A stretch of 6,347 bases of DNA. Origin: an uncultured Clostridia bacterium (GTDB lineage Bacteria > Bacillota > Clostridia > TANB77 > CAG-508). Position numbers and translations under genes: made by a program. Each line of letters opens with the position of its first letter. Position 1 is the stretch's first letter. Below, one piece after another: positions 1 to 5,940 of the stretch. The stretch covers positions 1 to 6,347 of the forward strand of contig CANRBU010000068.1 in NCBI GenBank assembly GCA_947628925.1. The letters run 5' to 3'. The notes below the pieces were generated by a model. That model was not told where the DNA came from, did no database searches, and was given only the letters and a program-made list of their open reading frames with translations.

Positions 1-696
1 TTCAACATTTGCTGTAGTTACTTTTTGTCTTGGGTTTGTTCCTAAACGGTTGTCTGGTTGTAAAATATCTTCTCCTAGAGGTATTGCTGTTCCGTCTTTT
101 CTTATTACAACAAAACTGTCAACTTGGGTTGTTGGCTTATCTAAATATTTGTTTAAACTACTACTAGTTACTCTAGCTAATTTAACACCATCTAGTATTC
201 CGTGTTCTTTTAGGCCTAATTTTTTCTCTAGAGTTTCACCTTTTATATATTGGCTAAGCTTTGTTTCTTCTCTTATATTTAATCCTTTTAAATCCTTTTT
301 TTCTACTCTTTGCTCTTTATTAACTGAAACTTCTTGTGTTAAATCCATTTCATCAATTTCTTTTATATCAATTACTTTTTTATCTAGAGCTTTTGCTATT
401 TCTGTTACTTGTTTACGTTCTTTTTCCCCTACTTCTAAAAAGCCTGAATCAATTAGGTCTTTTATTTGATCTTCAATACTCTCTTTTTCCTTGGTAAATT
501 TACTTACAACCATTGGATATTTATAAGTATCATGTTGATTATCTCCTGCTATTTTTTCCATTTGTTCTGTAACATAGTTATCTATTTCTACATCATGTAG
601 TTCTCCATTAATTTTTCTTTGTACTAATTCACGTACTAGATAAATTGTTCTTTTTTTGCTCTCAATTGTAAGTTCTCCAAAATACTCTTTTTTCAT
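1..696 (-). CDS. Unrecognised protein, C-terminus cut off by the window edge
   Basis: An uninterrupted frame of 232 codons runs from an ATG at 696 to the left edge without a stop, so only the N-terminal part is present. The protein begins MKKEYFGELTIESKKRTIYL and is highly charged, rich in Lys and Glu. I see no signal peptide, membrane segment, cysteine motif or catalytic signature. The first half (about residues 1-130) looks helical and acidic/basic. From about residue 180 it changes to a more beta-like stretch (VDSFVVIRKDGTAIPLGED) followed by an Asn/Pro/Gly-rich segment, suggesting a second domain. The start is supported by AGAAAGG about 12 bases upstream and by a leader almost identical to that of rimO. 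It lies 63 bases after rimO with no convincing terminator between, so it is probably co-transcribed. I do not recognise the family; no function is proposed. Confidence 0.85.
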   Translation of the reverse strand, partial: MKKEYFGELTIESKKRTIYLVRELVQRKINGELHDVEIDNYVTEQMEKIAGDNQHDTYKYPMVVSKFTKEKESIEDQIKDLIDSGFLEVGEKERKQVTEIAKALDKKVIDIKEIDEMDLTQEVSVNKEQRVEKKDLKGLNIREETKLSQYIKGETLEKKLGLKEHGILDGVKLARVTSSSLNKYLDKPTTQVDSFVVIRKDGTAIPLGEDILQPDNRLGTNPRQKVTTANVE

Positions 697-718
697 ATTT
701 AATCACATTCCTTTCTAA
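697..718 (-). promoter_or_regulatory. Ribosome binding region shared with rimO
   Basis: Read on the minus strand, the leader is TTAGAAAGG followed by AATGTGATTAAAT and then the ATG start. The same sequence, with one extra G after AAAGG, precedes rimO. The purine run AGAAAGG is the only Shine-Dalgarno candidate and sits about 12 bases from the start, rather far. An ATG immediately followed by TGA lies between them. Confidence 0.6.
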
Positions 719-759
719 GGCACAAATTGGTTGGAAAAGAATTAAATTATTTTTCAACC

Positions 760-2106
760 TTATCTCCTTCCTTTTTCAACCTCAGCTATTAAGTCATAAT
801 CATTAACTCCAATAATCTTAGCATTTATATATTTATGTAATAAATTTTTCTCAGAAGTATTTTTCACATATACCACTCCATCTATTTCAGGCACATCTTG
901 CATTGTTCTTCCTATGTAATATTTTTTATCAAAAGAAACATTTTCTATTAATACTTCACATGTTTTTCCAAGGCGTTTTTCCAAATTTTGTTTAGAAACA
1001 TTTTGTTGTATTTGCATTATTTGATTATATCTTGATTTTTTGGTATTTCCATGTATTTGTTCAGGTAATTTTGCAGCTGGTGTTCCTTCTTCCTTTGAAT
1101 ACATGAAAGTTCCTAATTTATCAAATTTAGCTGTTTTTACAAAATCCTTTAGTTCTTCAAAATCTTCGTTGGTTTCTCCTGGGAAACCAACCATCAAACT
1201 TGTTCTTAACACTACATCTGGTATTTGTTTACGAATTCTTTCTAATAAGCTTTCTATTTGTTTTTTTGTTGTTTTTCTATTCATCCTTTTTAACACTTTA
1301 TCTGATATGTGTTGAATTGGAATATCAAAATATTTTGCAACTTTTTCATTTTTTGCTACTAAATCAATTAACTCTTCGGTGATTCCTTCTGGATAAGAAT
1401 ATAAAAATCTAACCCATTTTATTCCTTTTATATGTGTTATTTCTTCAATCAATTCTGCTAATTTTGGTTCACCATATATATCAATTCCATATTTTGTTGT
1501 ATCTTGTGCTATAACAATAATCTCTGTAAAGCCCTGTTTTGTTAGCATATTAGCTTCATGCAAAATATCTTCTTTTTTACGGCTTATAAAAGGGCCTCTA
1601 ATACCTGGAATTGCACAATATGTGCATCTGTTACTACAGCCTTCTCCTATTTTTAAATATGCATAATCCTTTCCTGTTGTAACAACGCGGTTCATAAAGT
1701 CAACTTGCTCTAACATTGGTATCTCTGAATTTTTTGTTTTGTTAATAACAATTTTTCTTTTAATAAGATTGTCTATTTTTTCCCACAATTTATCATATTC
1801 GTCTAATTTTATAAATAAATCAACTTCTGGCAATGCCTTAATCAATTCTTTGTAATAGCGTTGTACTAAGCACCCCATAGCAATTAGATATTTGCACTTC
1901 TTTTTCTTGTATTCTGCCATTTCTAATATTGTATTAATTGCTTCTTCTTTGGCTGTATCAATAAATCCACAAGTATTTATAACAATAATCTCTGCTTCTG
2001 CTGGATTGTTTTCTATTATATATTGATGATCTTTAAACATTCCTATTGCTACTTCTGTATCTATCAAATTTTTGCCACATCCTAAAGATACAAAACCTAC
2101 TTTCAT
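760..2106 (-). CDS. rimO: Ribosomal protein S12 methylthiotransferase RimO
   Basis: Radical-SAM methylthiotransferase of 448 residues, normal for RimO. The family adds a methylthio group to the beta-carbon of a conserved Asp of ribosomal protein S12, using two 4Fe-4S clusters. The N-terminal UPF0004 domain (about 1-120) carries the three auxiliary-cluster cysteines C10 (in LGCGKNLIDTE), C46 (NTCGF) and C79 (AMGC). The radical-SAM domain (about 140-370) has the CX3CX2C motif C157-C161-C164 in EGCSNRCTYCAIPGIRG, plus the conserved QDTT (201) and PIQH (263) segments. A TRAM RNA/protein-binding domain fills about 375-445. LGCxKNxxDxE and EGCxNRCTYCAIPxIRG favour RimO over the tRNA enzyme MiaB. 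It starts 36 bases after the RNase G-like gene and ends 63 bases before the next one. The start codon follows AGAAAGGGA at a distance of about 12 bases. Confidence 0.95.
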   Translation of the reverse strand: MKVGFVSLGCGKNLIDTEVAIGMFKDHQYIIENNPAEAEIIVINTCGFIDTAKEEAINTILEMAEYKKKKCKYLIAMGCLVQRYYKELIKALPEVDLFIKLDEYDKLWEKIDNLIKRKIVINKTKNSEIPMLEQVDFMNRVVTTGKDYAYLKIGEGCSNRCTYCAIPGIRGPFISRKKEDILHEANMLTKQGFTEIIVIAQDTTKYGIDIYGEPKLAELIEEITHIKGIKWVRFLYSYPEGITEELIDLVAKNEKVAKYFDIPIQHISDKVLKRMNRKTTKKQIESLLERIRKQIPDVVLRTSLMVGFPGETNEDFEELKDFVKTAKFDKLGTFMYSKEEGTPAAKLPEQIHGNTKKSRYNQIMQIQQNVSKQNLEKRLGKTCEVLIENVSFDKKYYIGRTMQDVPEIDGVVYVKNTSEKNLLHKYINAKIIGVNDYDLIAEVEKGRR

Positions 2107-2129
2107 ATTTAATCACATTCCCTTTCTAA
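2107..2129 (-). promoter_or_regulatory. rimO ribosome binding region, near-copy of the 697-718 leader
   Basis: Minus-strand leader TTAGAAAGGG followed by AATGTGATTAAAT and ATGAAA. It matches the leader at 697-718 over 28 of 29 positions, counting the ATGAAA start, with a single inserted G. It contains the same ATG-TGA pair directly after the purine run, upstream of the true start. Confidence 0.6.
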
Positions 2130-2142
2130 AATGGGTCTCAAA

Positions 2143-3318
2143 CTATTCTTTATGGCTACAAATATGTTTTCTTGTCATTTCCATTAAATCTAATTTTGTA
2201 AAGCCTTCTACTTGCGTTTTGCTTCTATCTGATTTTAACCTTTCTTCTAAAAGTTTTTGTATTTTATCTTTGCTTTCTTGCTTTTTCATATCAATATAGT
2301 CTATAATAATGATTCCACCTATATCGCGTAATCTGATTTGTTTTGCAATTTCAATAGTTGCTTCTTCATTAACTTTATAAAGGGTTTGCTCCAAATTTTT
2401 GCTACCTGTGTATTTTCCAGTATTTACATCTATTGCTGTTAAGGCTTCTGTTTTATCAATTGTAATAAAACCTCCACATTTTAACCAAATTTTGCGGTTT
2501 TGCAATTTTTCTATTTGTTTTTCTATGTCATATTTTTTTAAGACTTCTTTTTCTAAAACAACTTTTGTATTGCCTAGTTCTATTGATTGCTCTTTAATTT
2601 TTAAAACCTTTTCATATTCAGACTTGTCATCTATGTAAATTGTCTCTATTTTTTGAGTCACCAAATCTAGTATCATTTTTTCAACAATACTTTCTGCTTT
2701 ATATATTAATGTATCTGAATCTTTGCTTTTTTCATATTTCTTTTTTATTTCTTCCCATTTCTTTTCTAGGTTTTTGATGTCTTGCACTATTTCTTTTTCT
2801 TTTTTTATGCTTGATGTTCTAATAATTGCTCCATTGCCTTTTGTTATATTTTGTTTTACCAATTCTATTAATCTATTTTGCTCTTTTTCATCTTCTATTT
2901 TTTGTGATATTGTAACAATGTCTGTATTTGGCATTAGAACTATATAACTGCCTGGTAAATTAATGTGAGTAGAAACTCTAGCACCCTTTTTTTCATTACT
3001 ATCTTTTTTTACTTGTACTAATAATTTTTGATTTACTTTTACAATATCTTTAATTTGAATATTATTGTCATAATTCTCTTTCTTTTCATCCACCTTTGGC
3101 AAAATATCTTTTAAATGAATAAAACTATTTTTTTCTGTGCCGATGTCAATAAATGCTGATTGCATACCTGGTATAATATCTTTTATTTTACCTACATATA
3201 TATCGCCTTCTTTGCGTTCTGTGTTTTCGTCTTCTTCATAATATTCTACTAAATTTCCATTTTCAACAAGTGCTATTTTTTCTTTATCATCTTTTTTGCT
3301 AATAAAAACTTCTAACAT
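2143..3318 (-). CDS. rng: Ribonuclease E/G family protein, short form without zinc-link
   Basis: Endoribonuclease of the RNase E/G family (391 residues); members mature rRNA and cleave mRNA, preferring a 5' monophosphate. An S1-like RNA-binding domain lies at about 36-115 (GDIYVGKIKDIIPGMQSAFIDIG, with ARVSTHINLPG just after). GNGAIIRT (161-168) matches the 5'-sensor/RNase H-like region. The DNase I-like catalytic core has the two metal-binding aspartates expected for the family: D297 in TAIDVNTGKYTG and D340 in GIIIIDYIDM. The protein ends MTRKHICSHKE, where larger members (about 490 residues in E. coli RNase G) continue into a CPxCxG zinc-link and a small C-terminal domain. Only 36 bases separate the stop from rimO, and none of the frames there restores that motif. 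The start is well supported by GGGAGG five bases before the ATG. It sits between pth and rimO in a likely operon. Confidence 0.9.
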   Translation of the reverse strand: MLEVFISKKDDKEKIALVENGNLVEYYEEDENTERKEGDIYVGKIKDIIPGMQSAFIDIGTEKNSFIHLKDILPKVDEKKENYDNNIQIKDIVKVNQKLLVQVKKDSNEKKGARVSTHINLPGSYIVLMPNTDIVTISQKIEDEKEQNRLIELVKQNITKGNGAIIRTSSIKKEKEIVQDIKNLEKKWEEIKKKYEKSKDSDTLIYKAESIVEKMILDLVTQKIETIYIDDKSEYEKVLKIKEQSIELGNTKVVLEKEVLKKYDIEKQIEKLQNRKIWLKCGGFITIDKTEALTAIDVNTGKYTGSKNLEQTLYKVNEEATIEIAKQIRLRDIGGIIIIDYIDMKKQESKDKIQKLLEERLKSDRSKTQVEGFTKLDLMEMTRKHICSHKE

Positions 3319-3354
3319 TTATACCTCCCACGTGCTTTTGACGTTTTTTATATC

Positions 3355-3427
3355 TTAATTGTATTTATTCATTGCTATTTCTACACCGTTTTTTAGTATT
3401 TCTTGCACTGCTTCTGCTGCTTTTCCG
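3355..3427 (-). other. Displaced original C-terminal coding segment of pth
   Basis: In the frame one base along from the pth reading frame, the minus strand encodes a segment starting GKAAEAVQEILKNG and ending AMNKYN, with a TAA at 3355-3357. This matches the usual amphipathic C-terminal helix of Pth (compare the KAxxAVEEIIKNG...AMNKFN style seen in clostridial members). It joins the upstream frame cleanly after ELAT if one base of ACACGG (about 3425-3429) is removed, giving ELATGKAAEAV. The segment is therefore part of pth rather than a separate gene. Confidence 0.8.
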
Positions 3428-3913
3428 TGTTGCTAACTCTAATATTTCTTGTTCTTCTTTTGGTAATTTTCCTATAACATAATTTATAGCATCATTTGCA
3501 TGTTCTGGCTTTCCTATTCCCACTCTTATTCGTGTAAAATCTTCTGTTTGTAGATTTTCTACTACTGATTTCATTCCATTGTGAGAACCTGGTCCGCCTT
3601 TTTTTCTGATTTTTATTGTACCTTTTTCAATGTCCATATCATCATATATAATTATTAGGTCTTGTGTTTCTATATTATAATAATCCATTACTTCTATTAT
3701 ACTATCACCACTTAAGTTCATATATGTTTGTGGTTTTAGAAGTATAACTTTTTGTCCTTCTATTATACCTGTTCCATATATGCCTTTGAATTTTTTTTTG
3801 GTGACTTCTATTCCATATTGATTTGCCAATTTGTTTATTGTGTCAAAACCCATATTATGCCTTGTGTTGCTATATTCTTCTTCTGGATTTCCTAATCCTA
3901 TTATCAAATACAT
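3365..3913 (-). CDS. pth: Peptidyl-tRNA hydrolase, C-terminus frameshifted
   Basis: Cleaves the ester bond of peptidyl-tRNAs that drop off ribosomes, releasing tRNA for reuse; cytoplasmic and usually essential in bacteria. Family residues are all present with E. coli-like spacing: N9 in GLGNP, H19 in NTRHNMGF (catalytic His), N66 in PQTYMNLSG, D91 in YDDMD and N112 in GGPGSHNG. The frame as it stands gives 182 residues, but after T162 it becomes an implausible basic tail (RKSSRSSARNTKKRCRNSNE). Skipping one base near 3427 restores a typical Pth C-terminus and a stop at 3355, giving 185 residues. The start ATG at 3913 gives the canonical MYLIIGLGNP; its Shine-Dalgarno AAGGAG is 16 bases away, with a four-codon mini-ORF between. 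It is the first gene of the probable pth-rng-rimO operon. The identification is firm; whether the shift is real or a sequencing error is open. Confidence 0.93.
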   Translation of the reverse strand: MYLIIGLGNPEEEYSNTRHNMGFDTINKLANQYGIEVTKKKFKGIYGTGIIEGQKVILLKPQTYMNLSGDSIIEVMDYYNIETQDLIIIYDDMDIEKGTIKIRKKGGPGSHNGMKSVVENLQTEDFTRIRVGIGKPEHANDAINYVIGKLPKEEQEILELATRKSSRSSARNTKKRCRNSNE

Positions 3914-3935
3914 ATTAAATAATCATGCTCTCCTT
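3914..3935 (-). promoter_or_regulatory. pth translation start region with a four-codon upstream ORF
   Basis: The minus strand reads AAGGAG (3930-3935), then AGC, then ATG ATT ATT TAA, then T and the Pth ATG. The strong Shine-Dalgarno is only 3 bases from the mini-ORF start and 16 bases from the pth start. The mini-ORF stop lies one base before the pth start codon, an arrangement compatible with translational coupling. Whether the mini-ORF is translated is unknown. Confidence 0.4.
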
Positions 3936-3992
3936 GTATGATATTTAGGCTTTTTTTATAAGGATGTACCTATAAACCTTTCTTTCTTGTCT

Positions 3993-4021
3993 ATTTTACA
4001 CTGTTTTTAGGTTTTTTTCAA
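3993..4021 (-). promoter_or_regulatory. Sigma-A-type promoter for the pth-rng-rimO operon
   Basis: Minus-strand -35 TTGAAA (4016-4021), a 17-base spacer, and -10 TAAAAT (3993-3998) preceded by GTG. Each hexamer differs from consensus at one position. Transcription would start near 3986, giving a leader of about 70 bases before pth. No riboswitch was recognised in that leader, only a weak imperfect hairpin around 3957-3974. Confidence 0.7.
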
Positions 4022-4068
4022 GTATTTTTTTGTATTTTGCCCAAAATCTGTGTAAACTTTGCTGATAC

Positions 4069-4104
4069 TTAAAAACCGAAGAACTAAATTGCAGTTCTTC
4101 GGTT
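4069..4104 (-). terminator. Rho-independent terminator after the Spo0A-like gene
   Basis: Perfect 12-bp inverted repeat: AACCGAAGAACT at 4074-4085 and AGTTCTTCGGTT at 4093-4104, with a 7-base loop. On the minus strand the second arm runs into TTTTT, as expected for termination of a transcript arriving from the right. The plus-strand side has no T-run, so it should act in one direction. It starts 17 bases past the stop of the Spo0A-like gene and insulates that unit from the pth promoter. Confidence 0.88.
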
Positions 4105-4120
4105 CTGTTCACAAAACTCG

Positions 4121-4525
4121 CTATGAATTCATGACGAATTCTTTGCAAGCTTTTATGAATCTTTCCGGAGCAGGGACATTATGCCAATTGTCCTCCCCAA
4201 AAACTTTCTCCAATACAGTAGGTTCCATTGTGTACCACGCTGTTTGTATGGCATGGTGCATTATCATTTTTACATACGCGACGTCTTCGCAGAATGCTTG
4301 TGCAACCGCATGAATTGAAGTGTTTTCATCATACGGTCCATCTTCTGCTGCAATCATTATTGCCACTTTGAGGTAAACACTTCCCTCATTTTTTAGTGGC
4401 AATGCCAACTTTTGACAAAGCTCTAAAACCTTTTTGTCAATTTCTGACCTCGGATCGTTGATAGCCAGCATGCGAATGCGGTGTTTTTCTAGCCGTTCAG
4501 CATACTTTTCATTGAAATCTTTCAT
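4121..4525 (-). CDS. Stand-alone Spo0A C-terminal-like DNA-binding domain protein
   Basis: A 134-residue protein resembling the C-terminal effector domain of sporulation master regulator Spo0A, without the phospho-receiver domain. Residues about 33-130 follow the Spo0A_C layout. VYLKVAIMIAAED (50-62) corresponds to Spo0A YLYLREAITMVYED, IHAVAQAFCED (71-81) to YPAIAKKYNTT, and VKMIMHHAIQTAW (85-97) to the recognition helix VERAIRHAIEVAW. It ends with an LEKVFG...ERFIKA segment matching the Spo0A ISSLFG...EFIAMV region. The arginines of the Spo0A recognition helix are replaced here by Tyr, Met and His, so its DNA specificity, or DNA binding at all, may differ. Residues 1-30 are a charged helical extension. 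It has its own promoter and terminator. Two counted 60-base lines are 43-45% G+C, far above its neighbours, suggesting transfer. Family assignment is by eye; its role is unknown. Confidence 0.78.
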   Translation of the reverse strand: MKDFNEKYAERLEKHRIRMLAINDPRSEIDKKVLELCQKLALPLKNEGSVYLKVAIMIAAEDGPYDENTSIHAVAQAFCEDVAYVKMIMHHAIQTAWYTMEPTVLEKVFGEDNWHNVPAPERFIKACKEFVMNS

Positions 4526-4557
4526 GGTTTTTGGGGGAAGTCTCCCCTCTCTCCTTT
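4526..4557 (-). promoter_or_regulatory. Ribosome binding region with hairpin between SD and start
   Basis: The best Shine-Dalgarno, AAAGGAG (4551-4557), is 25 bases from the ATG, far beyond the usual 5-10. Between them GGGGA and TCCCC form a 5-bp stem with a 4-base loop (4534-4547). Leaving out the hairpin shortens the effective spacing to about 11 bases. A second purine run, GGGGAG, is locked inside the stem. No in-frame start closer to the strong SD is present. The arrangement could tune translation. Confidence 0.45.
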
Positions 4558-4586
4558 CGTGTATTATAGCATTTCGCTACAACATA

Positions 4587-4615
4587 ATTATACCAATTTT
4601 TCCTTATATTGTCAA
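4587..4615 (-). promoter_or_regulatory. Consensus sigma-A promoter of the Spo0A-like gene
   Basis: Minus-strand TTGACA (4610-4615), exactly 17 bases, then TATAAT (4587-4592): a perfect match to both consensus hexamers at optimal spacing. A second TATAAT with an extended TGC (4563-4571) lies just downstream and may provide an alternative start. The promoter begins about 30 bases after the integrase stop, so the gene should be expressed independently and strongly unless repressed. Confidence 0.85.
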
Positions 4616-4644
4616 TGTTTTATGTTGTTTTCTATATCTAATTT

Positions 4645-5793
4645 TTATATATTTAACTTATATCTTTGATCAAGTTCTTTCATATATTTATCATATTTTT
4701 TGATTTCTTTTTGCCTATAATAATCATAAATGTCTCCATATATATTTATAGTAGTTTGAATATTACTATGTCCTAATACTTTTTGTAAAACTGTTATAGC
4801 TACTCCCGCTTCTATACATCTTGTAGCAAATGTATGTCGTAACATATGTATATTAACTTCACTTACTTTTTTATTTACTATTTTTCCTTTTTTAATAACT
4901 TTTTTCTTTACTATTTTTATGCCTGCGTTTTTGCAAATTCTTTTAAATGCACTATTTACTTGGCAATCTGTATAATATTTACCATCTTCTCTTAAAAATA
5001 AAACTTTATTTAGTTTATTTATTTTATTCTCTTTTAGAATATTATCTATAACTTTTCTTGATTTAGGTATTAATTCCAATTTTCTACGTCCATTTTTTGT
5101 TTTGGTGGTTTTTCCCATAATTGTTTCACCATTTATATCTCTTGTTAATGATTTTGTGACATATATTGTTCCATGTCCTTTGTCAAATGTTATATCATCA
5201 AGTGTAAGTGCTAATACCTCACCTATTCTCATTCCTGTATATAAGGATAGTAAAATCATATTGTTATATTTGCTTGGATTTTTACTCATATATCTTTTTA
5301 GTGCACATTCTTCTTTGTTTGTAAATGCTACTATATCTCTATCTTCTTTAAAACTTTTTGGTGGTTTTAATCTATCATATCCTATAAAAAAATTTTCTTT
5401 TATTAATTTTTTGTATTCTGCATATTCAAACACATTTTTTAAAATTCTATATTCTTTTTCTAAAGTTGAATTTGATTTAACTCTTTCTGAATCTAAAAAG
5501 CGCTCAATTTGTGCTTTTGTAACATTTCTTATTGGAATTTTTGTAAATTCATAACTCTCACATGTTTTTATTGTTTGTATATTTCTACTGTATGTATTTT
5601 CTGATGTAACGCCTTCTTTTAACTTTTTTTCTTCTAATTTTATTGCAATGGCAGCAATTGTGTTGGGTTTTGCTTCATATACTTTTTGCTTAATCTCTTG
5701 CATATTTTTTCCTAACTTTGATAATTCTTGTTTAAGATTTGAATATAAAAAAACTTTATCAGATTTCCCTTCTGATTTTTTTTCTTTGCGCAT
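4645..5793 (-). CDS. Tyrosine recombinase / phage-type integrase
   Basis: Site-specific recombinase of 382 residues, normal length for phage and integrative-element integrases. It cuts and rejoins DNA through a 3'-phosphotyrosine intermediate. A basic N-terminal region is followed by a SAM-like core-binding domain (about 65-135; NTYSRNIQTIK, then LEKEYRILKNVFEYA). The catalytic domain (about 155-375) contains all expected residues: R189 in LYTGMRIGEVLAL, a beta-hairpin lysine near K231 (KTTKTKNGRRKL), H316 and R319 in HMLRHTFATR, H342 in LGHSN, and the nucleophile Y352 in TINIYGD. A Lys-rich insertion (about 293-310) precedes box II. The start is supported by AAGGGGGA seven bases before the ATG. 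It has no clear terminator and could read into the Spo0A-like gene 118 bases on. It probably belongs to an integrated element, but its att site and cargo are not established. Confidence 0.95.
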   Translation of the reverse strand: MRKEKKSEGKSDKVFLYSNLKQELSKLGKNMQEIKQKVYEAKPNTIAAIAIKLEEKKLKEGVTSENTYSRNIQTIKTCESYEFTKIPIRNVTKAQIERFLDSERVKSNSTLEKEYRILKNVFEYAEYKKLIKENFFIGYDRLKPPKSFKEDRDIVAFTNKEECALKRYMSKNPSKYNNMILLSLYTGMRIGEVLALTLDDITFDKGHGTIYVTKSLTRDINGETIMGKTTKTKNGRRKLELIPKSRKVIDNILKENKINKLNKVLFLREDGKYYTDCQVNSAFKRICKNAGIKIVKKKVIKKGKIVNKKVSEVNIHMLRHTFATRCIEAGVAITVLQKVLGHSNIQTTINIYGDIYDYYRQKEIKKYDKYMKELDQRYKLNI

Positions 5794-5819
5794 AATATTC
5801 CCCCTTATTCTTTGCTATT

Positions 5820-5833
5820 GTTGTTGCAACAAC
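5820..5833. promoter_or_regulatory. Perfect 14-bp palindrome in the integrase leader
   Basis: GTTGTTGCAACAAC is a perfect inverted repeat lying 27-40 bases before the integrase ATG and downstream of its predicted promoter. Its position fits an operator for a repressor or excisionase-type protein; as RNA it would form only a 5-bp hairpin. No regulator gene is visible nearby. Confidence 0.4.
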
Positions 5834-5856
5834 CTTTTATTATTAAAAGTAAATTT

Positions 5857-5885
5857 ATGTTACCATAAAAAATCTACAAAATCAA
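5857..5885 (-). promoter_or_regulatory. Possible integrase promoter
   Basis: Minus-strand TTGATT (5880-5885), 17 bases, then TAACAT (5857-5862). Spacing is optimal, but both hexamers are imperfect (four matches of six each). It would give a leader of about 57 bases holding the 5820-5833 palindrome. The surrounding DNA is so AT-rich that such matches arise easily. Confidence 0.35.
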
Positions 5886-5940
5886 GAGTTGTAGCAAAAA
5901 AAATTTATAAAATTGACATTATTTTTGTGATATCATTAGT

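Noticed and set aside
50..469. Plus-strand open frame of 139 codons inside the left-edge gene
   Set aside because: It is antisense to a continuous purine-rich minus-strand frame, is rich in Ser/Phe/Leu as typical of reverse-strand translations of AT-rich genes, and has no ribosome binding site.
729..759. Inverted repeat GGTTG...CAACC with AAAA/TTTT after rimO, considered as a terminator
   Set aside because: The stem is short, AT-rich and interrupted, and no T-run follows on the minus strand. It may equally be chance in AT-rich DNA.
1040..1382. Two plus-strand frames antisense to rimO
   Set aside because: They overlap the well-conserved radical-SAM domain coding region, with no initiation signals or recognisable protein features.
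2072..2947. Three plus-strand frames antisense to the RNase G-like gene and the start of rimO
   Set aside because: Low-complexity Phe/Ser/Ile-rich translations lying over clearly conserved coding sequence.
4059..4313. Plus-strand frame of 84 codons over the terminator and Spo0A-like gene
   Set aside because: It begins upstream of and reads through the terminator hairpin, and is antisense to the better-supported minus-strand gene, which has a consensus promoter and domain similarity.
4645..5793. Integrase as XerC/XerD or another housekeeping recombinase
   Set aside because: The length (382), basic N-terminal extension and Lys-rich insertion before HMLRH fit phage or integrative-element integrases better than the roughly 300-residue Xer proteins.
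4575..5896. GCTACAAC near 4576 and its reverse complement GTTGTAGC near 5889, flanking the integrase
   Set aside because: Only 8 bases and in inverted orientation; tyrosine recombinase attachment cores should be direct repeats, and such short matches are expected by chance.
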